From RHKX01 sp963745755 (GTDB lineage: Bacteria; Actinomycetota; Thermoleophilia; Solirubrobacterales; 70-9): a stretch of 64,000 nt of DNA. The notes below the pieces were generated by a model. It saw only the letters and a program-made list of their open reading frames with translations. It had not been told where the DNA came from and did not search any database. The position numbers and the translations under genes were made by a program. How positions within the stretch are numbered: position 1 is the stretch's first letter; each line of letters opens with the position of its first letter. This document shows positions 1 through 8,668 of this stretch, piece after piece. The stretch is from the NCBI GenBank assembly GCA_963745755.1, contig CAVUYP010000001.1:2790001-2854000 (forward strand), read 5' to 3'.

Positions 1-1
1 C

Positions 2-730
2 GAGGTGCCGGCCGACGAGGATCACCCCTACGGCCACGAGAAGGCCGAGAACGTCGCTGCCGGGGCCGAGGCGATGCTGATCCTGCTCGGCGCCGTGATC
101 ATCGTCATCGAGGCCGTGCGGCGCCTCGTCCACGGATCCGAGGTCGAGTCGGTCGGCATCGGCATCGCCGTCATCGCCGCCTCGATCGTCGCCAACCTCG
201 TCGTCTCCGGCTATCTCTACCGGCGCGCGAGGGCGCTCGAGTCGCCGGCGCTCGAGGGCGACGCCGCCCACCTGCGCGCCGACGCGCTCACCTCCGTCGC
301 CGTCCTCGTCGGACTCGTCCTCGTCCAGGTGACCGGCGAGGCCGCGTTCGACTCGATCGCGGCGCTGCTCGTCGCCGGCGCGATCGTCGCGACCGGGATC
401 CGCCTGGCGCTGCGGTCGGGGCGGGTGCTGATGGACGAGGTGCTGCCCGAGCACGAGATGGATCGCATCGAGGTGGTGATCGCGGGCTCGCGTCCGCCGG
501 AGATGGCCGGCTACCACAAGCTCCGCGGTCGACGCGCCGGATCGCGGCGGCACATCGACCTGCACGTCCAGTTCAAGTCGGGAACGAGCCTCGAACAGGC
601 CCATCGCGAGGCGCATCGGCTCCGCGACGCGATCGAGGCCGAGTTCAGCAACGCCGACGTGCTGATCCACGTCGAGCCCGAGGAGTCCTACCGCCCGCCG
701 CGCTCGGCGGGGCCGTTCCGGCAGGGTTGA
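2..730 (+). CDS. Cation diffusion facilitator (CDF) metal efflux transporter, 5' truncated by the window
   Basis: This is the C-terminal part of a CDF-family metal/proton antiporter that exports divalent cations across the inner membrane. The reading frame is open back to base 2, so the real start lies outside the window and the internal GTG at 5 is unlikely to be the start. A HPYGHEKAEN motif near the visible N-terminus is the classic CDF signature after transmembrane segment 2. It is followed by hydrophobic segments (around residues 22-40, 50-70, 95-110 and 115-135) and a cytoplasmic C-terminal domain that ends with HVEPEE, as in dimerising CDF tails. The metal cannot be assigned from this fragment. 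Confidence 0.88.
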   Translation, partial: EVPADEDHPYGHEKAENVAAGAEAMLILLGAVIIVIEAVRRLVHGSEVESVGIGIAVIAASIVANLVVSGYLYRRARALESPALEGDAAHLRADALTSVAVLVGLVLVQVTGEAAFDSIAALLVAGAIVATGIRLALRSGRVLMDEVLPEHEMDRIEVVIAGSRPPEMAGYHKLRGRRAGSRRHIDLHVQFKSGTSLEQAHREAHRLRDAIEAEFSNADVLIHVEPEESYRPPRSAGPFRQG

Positions 731-736
731 ATGCGG

Positions 737-877
737 TCAGGTGAGGTTGACGGCGGCGGCGAGGCCGACGGCGACCAGCGTCAGCGCGTAGCCGGTGTAG
801 CCGTTGACGGCGACGAGCAGCGCCGCCAGCAGGCAGATGGCGACGACGGTTATCCACGAGCCTCTGGCGAGATCCAC
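737..877 (-). CDS. Small membrane protein (46 aa), unknown function
   Basis: A short reverse-strand frame starts with GTG and reads VDLARGSWITVVAICLLAAL, continuing into a second hydrophobic stretch and ending VNLT-stop. It predicts two transmembrane helices separated by NGYTGY. A GGGGGA ribosome-binding sequence lies about 10 nt upstream of the start. The composition is too hydrophobic and well ordered to look like a random GC-rich shadow, and nothing else explains this gap. It is convergent with the CDF transporter gene. I do not recognise the family. Confidence 0.5.
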   Translation of the reverse strand: MDLARGSWITVVAICLLAALLVAVNGYTGYALTLVAVGLAAAVNLT

Positions 878-906
878 GTCGCTATTTTCCCCCAGGTGAC
901 GGATGA

Positions 907-1275
907 ATGTCAGTGCGGCCTGCGGTGAGGACGGCGAACGACCAGCCCCTGACCGCCGACGAGCTCGTCTCCGGGCTGGTCGATCGGTCGGCCGGACTGC
1001 ACGCCTGCGCGCTCATCGACCCCGCCGGCCGGCTGCTGGCGGCGAGCGCCGCCGGCGACTGGACCGCGCAGGCGGACCGGCTCTGGGCCGCCGTCGAGGA
1101 TCCGTCGCGGCCGGCCGCCGCCTACGTCCACGTGGCGATCGATGGCGGCGAGCTGTTCGCGGTCCGCTCCGGCCACGGCTCGGTGATCGCGATCACCGAC
1201 CGCTTCGCGCTCTCGTCACTGATGCTCTGCGATCTGCGGGCGGCGCTGCGGCGACTTGCTCCGGCGGCGGCATGA
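907..1275 (+). CDS. Small Roadblock/LC7-like protein (122 aa)
   Basis: The 122-residue soluble protein has the pattern of a Roadblock/LC7 (MglB-like) fold: an N-terminal helix (TADELVSGLVDRSAGLHAC), a strand with ACALIDPAGRLLAAS, and a later strand pair around ELFAVRSGHGSVIAI. Such proteins often regulate small GTPases or sensor systems in actinobacteria, but no GTPase gene is adjacent. The family call is from the overall pattern only. The stop codon overlaps the next ATG by four bases (ATGA), so the two genes are probably translationally coupled. Confidence 0.6.
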   Translation: MSVRPAVRTANDQPLTADELVSGLVDRSAGLHACALIDPAGRLLAASAAGDWTAQADRLWAAVEDPSRPAAAYVHVAIDGGELFAVRSGHGSVIAITDRFALSSLMLCDLRAALRRLAPAAA

Positions 1276-1490
1276 TCGAGAAACCGCACCGGTTCCTGAT
1301 CGACCGGGTCAGCTCCTACGGCGAGGAGGGCAAGGCCTACCTGCGGCGCCGGAAGATGCGCAGCCGCCCGTTCGCCCGGGTCCGCTACGAGGGTGGCGAG
1401 GAGGTCGCCCTCGATCCCGGCGGCGAGCGCGGTGAGGTCCTCTTCGCCGTCGCCACGGCGCTGATCGAAGCCGGCGACGAGCGCGACTGA
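1272..1490 (+). CDS. Small basic protein (72 aa), coupled to the Roadblock-like gene
   Basis: ATG at 1272 overlaps the preceding stop in an ATGA junction. The product is a 72-residue charged protein beginning MIEKPHRFLIDRVSSYGEEG, with a basic centre (YLRRRKMRSRPFARVRYEGG) and an acidic, helical end. There is no signal peptide or membrane segment. The tight coupling with the Roadblock-like gene suggests a partner, but I do not recognise a family and infer no function. Confidence 0.6.
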   Translation: MIEKPHRFLIDRVSSYGEEGKAYLRRRKMRSRPFARVRYEGGEEVALDPGGERGEVLFAVATALIEAGDERD

Positions 1491-1534
1491 CCGGGGGGGG
1501 GCATGATTCGGCGCCGCGGGGTTGAACCCCGTGA

Positions 1535-1762
1535 ATGCCGGCGATCGATCAGGACGGTTTGTCTCGCGACGAGCTCGCGGCGGTGCGGGCGGCGCTCGTC
1601 CGCGACCCCGATCTGGGCGCCGAGCTCGATCTGATCCTGCCGGCGCTCGCGCCGGCGGCGCGGAGCGCCTTCTGGCACCGGTTCGCCACCGGCTGCCGCC
1701 GCGAGCGCCCCGCCGCCGCGGTCCTCGCCGCGCTCATCGCCACGGCCCGACGGCCGCGCTGA
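1535..1762 (+). CDS. Hypothetical helical protein (75 aa)
   Basis: A small frame begins MPAIDQDGLSRDELAAVRAA and predicts three short amphipathic helices rich in Ala and Arg. There is no membrane segment or metal motif. It starts 44 bases after the preceding gene and lies before a secreted protein gene on the same strand. High GC makes chance frames common here, so this is a tentative call. Confidence 0.4.
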   Translation: MPAIDQDGLSRDELAAVRAALVRDPDLGAELDLILPALAPAARSAFWHRFATGCRRERPAAAVLAALIATARRPR

Positions 1763-1849
1763 GCGCCCTCCGGGGCGGCCGGCGGTGGGCCGGGGTTTGC
1801 CGGGCGAGCGCCGTTTCGGGCGCCGGACCGAACGAGGAGGAACGACCCG

Positions 1850-3746
1850 ATGCAGATCAGCCCGACCCAGAGCCGCCGTCGATCGGCCGTCGCCGCGACG
1901 GCGGTCGGCGCCTTCCTGCTGGCCGCGATCGCCGCCGCCGTCAGCCCGGCGACCGCCGCCGCCGGCCGCTACGAGGTCGTCCAGTGCGATCGCGCCAACC
2001 GCGCCTTTCCCGACGCCCGCTTCGAGCGGGTCAACGGCGGCGACTACGGCTTCCTGTTCCGCTGCGAGGAGGACGAGGACGCCAACTCGCTGCAGATCCG
2101 GACGATCACCGGCTCGCCGCAGGGCCGCTATGGCCGGATCTCTTGGCAGGCTCCCCCGGGCGGGCGGATCGTCGCCGTCGCAGCCGAGGCGCGGCTGCGC
2201 AACGACGCCGGCCACCAGGCGCGGCTCGCCTTCCTCGGCGACGGCGGCACCGAGGCCGGCCGGATCGCGACCGGACGCAACAGCGCGACCGGATTCGAGA
2301 GCTTCAGCCGCCGGCTCGGCGACGGCGGCCGCCGCGGCTTCGCGGCGACGCTCGCCTGCACCGGCTCCGGCGGCTGCCGGGCGAGCGATCGCGCGAAGGC
2401 ATGGATCCGCTCGGTCCACCTGACCGTCGATGATCGCGTCGCGCCGGCGACGGTCGCCGGCGGAGCGCTCAGCACCGCCGGCTGGCATCGTGGCCGGAGC
2501 ACGATCGGGGCGGTCGCATCCGACGGTGGGTCCGGCGTCCGCCGCTTCGCGATCACCGTCAACGGCACCGCCGTGGCGCCGTCGCAGACGCTCCCCTGCG
2601 ATGTCATCCCCGGCTCCGTGCGGGTCAGCCGGACCCGCCCCTGCCCGCCCGCCTATGCCGTGCAGGCGGCCGCCGACACCGGCTCACGCGCCGTTCACCG
2701 ACGGCGCCAATGCGCTGCGCGTCTGCGCCTACGACTACGGCAGCGGCGGCGCGCCGGGCTGCGTCAACCGGACGATCCACGTCGACAACGCGGCTCCCGA
2801 GCTTGCGTTCAGCGATCGCCGCGACCGCGACGATCCGGAGCTGATCCGCGCCGCCGCAGCCGATCGCCACTCCGGCCTCGCCGCCGGGACGATCGCCTAT
2901 CGGCCGCGCGCCGGCGGGGCCTGGCGCGAGCTGCCGACGCGGCTCGCCGGCGGCCATCTGCAGGCCCGGGTCGACTCGAGCTCGGAGCCGCCCGGCGCCT
3001 ACCTCTTCCGCGCTTTCGCCGCCGACCGGGCCGGCAACCGCTCGATCAGCACTTCCCGGGCCGACGGCTCGGCGATGGTCGTCGACTTCCCGCTGCGGGA
3101 GCGGACGCGACTGCGGGCTTCGATCGGCGGGCGCCGCCGAGCCGAGGCCGGCTACCGGTCGCGACCGGTTCTCGAGGCGGTCCTGCGCGACGGCGAGGGC
3201 GAGCCGGTCGGCGATCAGGAGGTCGAGCTGACCGAGCGCTTCGCGCCGGGCTCCTCGCTCGCGCCGGTCGGGCGGACGCTGACCACCGACGGCCGCGGCC
3301 GGATCAGGGCCCGGCTCTCGCGAGGCCCCTCGCGGACGGTCGCGGTCGGCTACGCGGGCTCACGCCGCTACCTCGGCGCCGCGGCGGACCCGGTCGTCCT
3401 GGCGGTGCGGGGCTCGGCTCGGCTCGATCCGATCCCGCGCCGGGTCCGGGCCGGCAGGCGGGTCGTCTTCGCGGGCCGGATCGGCGTCTACGGAACGGCG
3501 ATGCCGCACGGCAAGCTCATCGAGCTTCAGGTGCGGGGCGGGGGAGTGCCGCGGTTCCGCACCGTCGGCCGCGCGTTCCGCACCGACTCCCGGGGGCGCT
3601 GGCGGATGCGTTACCGCTTCGATCGCTTCTACTCGGAGCCGACCCGGTTCCGGTTCCGGCTCCGCGTTTCCCGCGAGCGCCACTGGCCCTACCTGACCCC
3701 GACCGTGTCGCGAATGCGCGATCTCGTCGTCCGGCCGCGGCGCTGA
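1850..3746 (+). CDS. Secreted Ig-like/surface protein (about 631 aa), interrupted by one frameshift
   Basis: The product begins with a typical signal peptide (basic MQISPTQSRRR, then a hydrophobic stretch ending ATAAAG). It continues with a beta-rich lectin-like domain (about residues 40-190) and repeated Ig-like segments such as VAPATVAGGALS, SDGGSGVRRFAITVNG and HVDNAAPELAFSDR. The C-terminal part has basic beta-sandwich repeats. The frame shifts by +1 between about 2681 and 2692, just before FTDGANALRVCAYDYG; the full span is one base longer than a multiple of three. An AACGAGGAGGAACGACC sequence supplies the ribosome-binding site upstream of ATG 1850. It is probably a cell-surface or extracellular protein; substrate unknown. 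The break is more likely a sequence error than decay, because both halves keep coherent domains. Confidence 0.75.
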
Positions 3747-3753
3747 CGGCCGC

Positions 3754-4227
3754 TCAGGTCTCGTAGCGCTTCAGGTCGTCGCGCAGCCGCCGCTCGTCGG
3801 CGGAGTCGGGCAAGGGGCCGGCCGCGGGCTCGTTGCCGACGTCGTCGCGACGCTGATCGCGCCGCCAGCGCCAGGCGGCGAAGCCGACCAGCGTGGCGCC
3901 GCCGAGGACCGCCGCCGCCGGCAGGATCCAGCCGCCGACGAGGTCGAAGCCCTCGCCGTCGGGGACGGCGAGGACCTCGGGCCCGTACTCGTCGACGAGC
4001 GCCGCCTTGATCTGATCCTTCGTCCTGCCGCGGGCGATCAGCTCGTTGATGAAGACCCGCTCGCGCTCGGCCTGCGGCGCGTTGGAGAGCTGCAGCGTCG
4101 TCCCGCAGATCGTGCACATGACCTCGTCCTCGATGTCGGGCAGGGAGGCGCTTGCGGCGACCGCGGACACCGGCATCAGGACCGATCCGGCAACGAGCGC
4201 CAGCAGCGCCGCGGCGAGGCGCCTCAT
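3754..4227 (-). CDS. ccmH: Cytochrome c maturation protein CcmH
   Basis: CcmH/NrfF-type thiol oxidoreductase of System II/I cytochrome c biogenesis, which helps keep apocytochrome CXXCH cysteines reduced for heme ligation. It has a signal peptide (residues 1-25), the redox motif CTIC at residues 38-41 followed by the three-helix bundle (ERERVFINELIARGRTKDQI), and one C-terminal transmembrane helix (about 100-122) with a basic tail. Its ATG overlaps the stop of the thioredoxin-like ccmG gene by four bases, so the two are co-translated. The 157-residue length fits family members carrying a C-terminal extension. The rest of the ccm genes lie 1.4 kb away on the opposite strand. Confidence 0.93.
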   Translation of the reverse strand: MRRLAAALLALVAGSVLMPVSAVAASASLPDIEDEVMCTICGTTLQLSNAPQAERERVFINELIARGRTKDQIKAALVDEYGPEVLAVPDGEGFDLVGGWILPAAAVLGGATLVGFAAWRWRRDQRRDDVGNEPAAGPLPDSADERRLRDDLKRYET

Positions 4228-4748
4228 TGCCCGGCCCCGGCGCCGATCAGCGGCTCGATCTGATCGGCGAGGAACTTCGCGTCGACCGGGCCGCGCTGGA
4301 TCAGCGCCAGCTTGCCGTCGGGGTCGATCAGGAACGTCTCCGGGAGGGCGAAGATGCCGTAGGCGTCCTTGCGGTCGCCGTCGCCGTCATGGAGCATCTC
4401 GTAGGTCAGCCCGTACTCGCGGACGAAGTCGCGGGCGTCGCCGCTGAGGTCCTCGGTGTCGATGCCGATCACGACCAGCTGCCCCTCGTTCTCGCGGGAG
4501 AACTTCTCGATCGCCGGCGCCTCGTCGCGGCAGGGCTGACACCACGATGCCCAGAAGTTCAGCATCACCCACTTGCCGCGGTGGTCGGCGAGGCTCACCT
4601 CGCCGTTGCCGTCGAGCCGTTCGACCGCCGCGTCCGGCGCGGTCTCGCCGACCGCGATCTGCTCGCCGCCCTTGGCGATCAGCCCGAACGCGAGCAGGGC
4701 GATGAACGCGAGGGCGCCGAGGACGGCAATGAATGCACGGTTCGACAT
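4224..4748 (-). CDS. ccmG: TlpA/CcmG-like membrane-anchored thioredoxin
   Basis: Periplasm-facing thiol-disulfide reductase that probably passes reductant to CcmH or apocytochrome c. An N-terminal transmembrane anchor (residues 5-26) precedes an AhpC/TSA-type thioredoxin fold with the active site WCQPC at residues 69-73 and a cis-Pro loop in FALPETFLIDPDG. The 174-residue length is normal for ResA/CcmG/DsbE. It is the first gene of a two-gene operon with ccmH (ATGA overlap). I cannot separate ResA from CcmG by sequence alone; the neighbourhood favours cytochrome c maturation. Confidence 0.9.
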   Translation of the reverse strand: MSNRAFIAVLGALAFIALLAFGLIAKGGEQIAVGETAPDAAVERLDGNGEVSLADHRGKWVMLNFWASWCQPCRDEAPAIEKFSRENEGQLVVIGIDTEDLSGDARDFVREYGLTYEMLHDGDGDRKDAYGIFALPETFLIDPDGKLALIQRGPVDAKFLADQIEPLIGAGAGQ

Positions 4749-4787
4749 CGGCGGGAAGGTTAGACGTGCGGCGTTGCCGTCCGGTCA

Positions 4788-4858
4788 AGCGGGTGAGGGG
4801 AATCGAACCCCCGTCACCAGCTTGGGAAGCTGGTGCTCTGCCATTGAGCTACACCCGC
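4788..4858 (-). tRNA. tRNA-Gly (anticodon CCC)
   Basis: On the minus strand the sequence folds as a full cloverleaf. The acceptor stem is GCGGGTG/CACCCGC with discriminator T, the D arm is TAGCTCAATGGCAGAGC, the anticodon stem CCAGC/GCTGG encloses the loop TTCCCAA, and the T arm contains GGTTCGATTCC. The anticodon in the loop is CCC, which reads glycine codon GGG. CCA is not encoded. It lies just upstream of the ccmG start, between ccmG and the SDR gene. Confidence 0.96.
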
Positions 4859-4891
4859 GGGGCCGGCTAAATATAGGCGTGCCGCCGCCCG

Positions 4892-5593
4892 CTAGGTCGA
4901 CTGCGACGCCGGGCGGATCAGGATCTCGTTGACGTCGACCCGATCCGGCTGGGAGATCGCGTAGACGACCGCGGCGGCGATGTCGTCGGCCTCGAGGGCA
5001 CCGCTGGGCCGGTCGTCGAAGAACGGGGTGTCGACCATGCCGGGCTCGATCAGCGTCACCTTGACGGCGTCGTTGTCGTGCATCTGGCGGAGCTCCTGGC
5101 GCAGTGCCTCGCCGATTGCGGTCGCCGCCCACTTGGTCGCCGAGTAGAGCGATCCGGGCAGCGCCCGACGGCCGGCGACGGAGCTGGTGATCAGGTAGTG
5201 GCCGCCCCCGTTCTCGAGCAGGTGGGGGAGGGTGGCGCGGACGGTGTAGGCGACGCCGAGCACGTTCGTCAGCACCATCTCGCGCCAGTGCTCCGGCGAC
5301 TCCTCGAGGAAGCCGCGCGAGGCGCCGAAGCCGGCGTTCGCGAAGACGACGTCGATGCCGCCGAAGCGCTCGATCGCGGCGTCGGCGAGCTCGGTGTTCT
5401 GCTCCCACTCGGTCACGTCGCAGGTCTTGACCATCACATCGCCGCCGCCGAGCTCGGCGGCGAGCTCGTTGAGCGGCTCGGCGCGGCGGCCGGCGAGGAC
5501 GAGCCGATCGCCGCCGGCGTGGAGGCGTTTTGCGGTGGCGGCGCCGATTCCCGTCGCCGCCCCGGTGATCAGGACTGTTCTCGCTGCGGCCAT
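4892..5593 (-). CDS. Short-chain dehydrogenase/reductase (SDR)
   Basis: A classical SDR of 233 residues with a Rossmann fold. The cofactor-binding motif TGAATGIG is at residues 10-17, the NAG motif at 86-88, the catalytic Ser at about 137, and Tyr150-x3-Lys154 in YSATK. The R-R pair after beta-2 (AGRRAEP) suggests NADP(H) preference. Serine dehydrogenase/YdfG-like enzymes look similar, but the substrate cannot be read from sequence. It is a single-gene unit beside tRNA-Gly, divergent from ccmE. Confidence 0.9.
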   Translation of the reverse strand: MAAARTVLITGAATGIGAATAKRLHAGGDRLVLAGRRAEPLNELAAELGGGDVMVKTCDVTEWEQNTELADAAIERFGGIDVVFANAGFGASRGFLEESPEHWREMVLTNVLGVAYTVRATLPHLLENGGGHYLITSSVAGRRALPGSLYSATKWAATAIGEALRQELRQMHDNDAVKVTLIEPGMVDTPFFDDRPSGALEADDIAAAVVYAISQPDRVDVNEILIRPASQST

Positions 5594-5659
5594 CGCGCCT
5601 ATTCATAGCAGCGTCCCGGCTCCGGCCCGGACGGCCGCCCTGCGATAATCCGCGACCCG

Positions 5660-6088
5660 ATGGATCAAGACCGGAAGCGAAAGATCCGTCTCGTCGTTGC
5701 GCTCTCGGCGGCCGTCCTGCTGGCCGTCGCACTGATCTACACGTCGTTCAACGCCGGGACCGAAGCACGCGAGCCCTCCGAGGTGCTCGCCGCGGGCCCG
5801 AGCCAGGAGACCTACCAGCTGACCGGCGAGGTCAAGGACTACCGGCGCGACGGAACCGACCTCGAGTTCGAGATCACCGATCGCGACGGTGTCGGCGAGG
5901 CGCTGCCGGTCTCCTACAGCGGCGTCGTCCCCGACCCGTTCCGGGAGGGCCGGGAGGTGATCGTCACCGGCCGCCTCAGCGACGACGGGACGTTCATGGC
6001 CGAGAAGGACAGCCTGATCACGAAGTGCCCGTCGAAGTTCTCGGACGAGGCCGCCGCCGACCCCGAGCACGTCGTGATCGAGCAGTGA
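5660..6088 (+). CDS. ccmE: Heme chaperone CcmE, Cys-type variant
   Basis: Membrane-anchored periplasmic heme chaperone. A transmembrane anchor spans residues 9-27, followed by an OB-fold (TYQLTGEVKDYRRDGTDLEF to DDGTFMAEKDSLITK). In the canonical family a histidine in HxxxY binds heme covalently; a known subgroup uses CxxxY. Here the motif is C123-P-S-K-F127, so Cys takes the His position and Phe replaces the conserved Tyr. The gene is directly followed by ccmF, whose GTG overlaps the stop (GTGA). ccmH and ccmG lie on the opposite strand nearby. The family assignment is secure; the motif change is discussed in the findings. Confidence 0.92.
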   Translation: MDQDRKRKIRLVVALSAAVLLAVALIYTSFNAGTEAREPSEVLAAGPSQETYQLTGEVKDYRRDGTDLEFEITDRDGVGEALPVSYSGVVPDPFREGREVIVTGRLSDDGTFMAEKDSLITKCPSKFSDEAAADPEHVVIEQ

Positions 6089-8298
6089 GCGCCCTCGGCT
6101 CGGCGGCGCTGATCGCCGCCCTCATCGTCGCGATCTACGCGGCGGTCGCGGCGCTGATCGGGACCCGCGGCGACCGCCGCTGGGTGATCTCCTCGCGGCG
6201 GGCCATCTACGCGGTCTGCGGGCTGATGGTGATCGCCGTGGTCGCGATCGAGTCGCTGTTCGCCCGCACCGACCTCTCGGTCGCCCTCGTCGCCGACCAC
6301 TCGTCGACGACGACGCCCCTGCTCTACAAGCTGACCGCGCTCTGGGGCAGCCAGGCCGGCTCGCTGATGCTCTGGGCGTTCGTGCTCTCGATCGCCTCCG
6401 CCGCGGTCCTCTACATCACCCGCAATCGCCACCGCGAAGTCGTTCCCTGGGCGACCGCCGTGCTCGCCGGCGTCGCGATCTTCTTCATCGGGCTGATGGT
6501 CGCCGGGATCTTCTTCCCGGCCGCAGAGAGCTGGCCGTTCGCCGCATCGGATCCGGTTCCGGCCGAGGGGGTCGGCCTGACGCCGCTGCTCCGCCACCCG
6601 GCGATGGCGATGCACCCGCCGATGCTCTACTCGGGCTACGTCTTCTTCACGATCCCGTTCGCGTTCGCGATCGGCGCCCTGATCACCCGCCGTCTCGACG
6701 CCAGCTGGATCCGCTCGACCCGCCGCTTCGCCCTGATCGCCTGGATATTTCTGTCGGTCGGCCTCGCGCTCGGAGCCCGCTGGTCCTACAGCGAGCTCGG
6801 CTGGGGCGGCTACTGGGCCTGGGATCCGGTCGAGAACGCGGCGCTGATCCCGTGGCTGACCGGCACCGCCTTCCTGCACTCGATCATGGTCCAGGAACGA
6901 CGCGGGATGCTGCGGGTCTGGAACGTGTCACTGATCTGCGCGACGTTCGCGCTGTCGCTGCTCGGCACCTTCCTGGTCCGCTCCGGCGTGCTGCAGTCGA
7001 TCCACGCGTTCGGCGAGTCGAAGGTCGGCCCACCGCTGCTCGTCCTGATCGGCATCGTCGTCGTCGGCTCGACGATCCTGATCGCCTCGCGACTCGACTC
7101 GCTGCGCTCGGAACGCCGCCTCGACTCGCTGTTCAGCCGTGAGTCGATCTTCCTGCTCAACAACGTCCTGCTGGTCGGCCTCGCCGCCGTCGTCGCCTGG
7201 GGCACCTTCTTCCCGCTGATCTCGGAGGCGGTGACCGGGGAGTCCTCCTCGCTGGCGGCCCCGTGGTTCGACCGCTACGCGACGCCGTTGGCGATCGTGC
7301 TCGTCCTGTTCATGGGCATCGGGCCGCTCGTCGCCTGGCGGCGCGTCACCCTGGCCGGACTCCGGCGGGCGGTCGCCCTGCCGCTCGGGGCGACGCTCGC
7401 CGCGGCTGTCGCCCTCGCCCTGACGATCGGCGTCGCCGAGAGCATCACCGCCTACCTGCTGTTTCTCGTCGCCACCTTCACGATCGTCGCCGTCGGCCAG
7501 GAGTTCTGGCGCGGCTCGGTGGCCCGCCGCCGTCTCGTCGGCGGCAGCCGCTTCGCGGCGCTCGGCTCGCTGCTGACCCGTAATCGCCGTCGCTACGGCG
7601 GCTACGTCGTCCACGTCGGACTCGTCCTGGCGCTGTTCGGCATCGCCGCCTCCTCGAGCTTTCAGACGAGCCGCGACCTCCGCCTCAGCCCCGGCGATCA
7701 GGCCCGGGTCGGCGACTACACGGTGCGCTACGAGCGCCCGACCAGCGACATCGACACGGTCGAGCAGAAGCTCTCCTTCGGTGCGCTTCTCGACGTCAGC
7801 CGCAACGGCCGTCACGTCGTGACGCTGAACCCGCAGCGCGAGTACTACTCGGGCGCTGCGGCGGATCCGGACGCGCCGCTGCAGAGCTTCTTCGCCGGCG
7901 AGGCGACCAGCGAGGTGGGCCGCACCGAGAGCTTTTCGCGCGATCTGTGGAGCGCCATGCAGCCGGACCTGAGCAGCTTCGACCCGATCATCGCCGAGGG
8001 CGATCGCCGCTACGCGCGCTTCGCGGCCGGCGTGCCCGACACGCCGCAGGGGGCAGCGGCCCTCGCCGACGTCCAGGGCACGCTCGTCGCCGCGCTCAAG
8101 GAGCGCTACATGCAGGCGCCGCCGCCGGCGGAGATCCGCTTCAACGTCAACCCGTTCGTCGTCTGGTTCTGGCTCGGCGTGATCGTCGCCGTCGGCGGCG
8201 CCCTGTTCGCGATCTGGCCGACGCCGGAGGGCCGTCGCCGCCGCGTATCCGACGTCTACGGCGCCCGCCTGGCGCGCGAGCTCAACCGCGCCCAGTAG
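6085..8298 (+). CDS. ccmF: Heme lyase CcmF (cytochrome c maturation)
   Basis: Large polytopic protein (737 aa from GTG 6085) that ligates heme from CcmE to apocytochrome c. It carries the tryptophan-rich WWD domain (WGGYWAWDPVEN, about residues 239-250), about fifteen hydrophobic helices, and a periplasmic domain of about 150 residues (beginning FQTSRDLRLSPGDQARVGDYT) before the last helix. The start is chosen because GTG at 6085 overlaps the ccmE stop. The frame runs open further upstream inside ccmE, but an earlier start would overlap ccmE extensively. Followed after 15 bases by the ccmI-like gene. Confidence 0.95.
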   Translation: MSALGSAALIAALIVAIYAAVAALIGTRGDRRWVISSRRAIYAVCGLMVIAVVAIESLFARTDLSVALVADHSSTTTPLLYKLTALWGSQAGSLMLWAFVLSIASAAVLYITRNRHREVVPWATAVLAGVAIFFIGLMVAGIFFPAAESWPFAASDPVPAEGVGLTPLLRHPAMAMHPPMLYSGYVFFTIPFAFAIGALITRRLDASWIRSTRRFALIAWIFLSVGLALGARWSYSELGWGGYWAWDPVENAALIPWLTGTAFLHSIMVQERRGMLRVWNVSLICATFALSLLGTFLVRSGVLQSIHAFGESKVGPPLLVLIGIVVVGSTILIASRLDSLRSERRLDSLFSRESIFLLNNVLLVGLAAVVAWGTFFPLISEAVTGESSSLAAPWFDRYATPLAIVLVLFMGIGPLVAWRRVTLAGLRRAVALPLGATLAAAVALALTIGVAESITAYLLFLVATFTIVAVGQEFWRGSVARRRLVGGSRFAALGSLLTRNRRRYGGYVVHVGLVLALFGIAASSSFQTSRDLRLSPGDQARVGDYTVRYERPTSDIDTVEQKLSFGALLDVSRNGRHVVTLNPQREYYSGAAADPDAPLQSFFAGEATSEVGRTESFSRDLWSAMQPDLSSFDPIIAEGDRRYARFAAGVPDTPQGAAALADVQGTLVAALKERYMQAPPPAEIRFNVNPFVVWFWLGVIVAVGGALFAIWPTPEGRRRRVSDVYGARLARELNRAQ

Positions 8299-8313
8299 GC
8301 GCAGGCCGATCCC

Positions 8314-8610
8314 GTGCTCGAGCTGTTGATCGCGATCCTGCTGCTCGCCGCCGTCGCGGCGTTCATCGTGGTGCCGCTGCGCCGGCCCGGCGGCGAGGAC
8401 GAGCCCGGTCTCGAGGACCCGGTCCTCGCCGACCTCGAGGCCCGCAAGCAGGCCAAGTACCGGGAGATCCGCGACACCGAGCTCGACCACGCGCAGTCGA
8501 AGCTCTCCGACGAGGAGTTCGCCCGCCAGGACGCCGAGCTTCGCCGCGACGCGATCGCGATCCTCAAGGAGATCGACGCCGCCGAGGCGGAGCGGGCCGG
8601 CCAGCCGTGA
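8314..8610 (+). CDS. ccmI: CcmI-like cytochrome c biogenesis protein (98 aa)
   Basis: A single N-terminal transmembrane helix (residues 2-20) is followed by a charged helical cytoplasmic segment (LEARKQAKYREIRDTELDHA, then KLSDEEFARQDAELRRDAIAIL). This matches the N-terminal membrane-anchored part of CcmI/NrfG-type proteins, which have ALR-I-ELE-D and G-KLS--D- signatures; the TPR chaperone domain is absent. It starts with GTG 15 bases after ccmF, in the same operon. Function is inferred from position and this short signature. Confidence 0.7.
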   Translation: MLELLIAILLLAAVAAFIVVPLRRPGGEDEPGLEDPVLADLEARKQAKYREIRDTELDHAQSKLSDEEFARQDAELRRDAIAILKEIDAAEAERAGQP

Positions 8611-8668
8611 CGGCGGCGCGGGCGGGTGGGGTTGACGGCTCCCGGTTCCGGCTAGACTGATCGCCCTC

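Noticed and set aside
4785..5732. A 315-residue frame over tRNA-Gly and the SDR gene
   Set aside because: It is in a different frame from the clear SDR protein and runs across the tRNA. The SDR motifs are all in the shorter frame.
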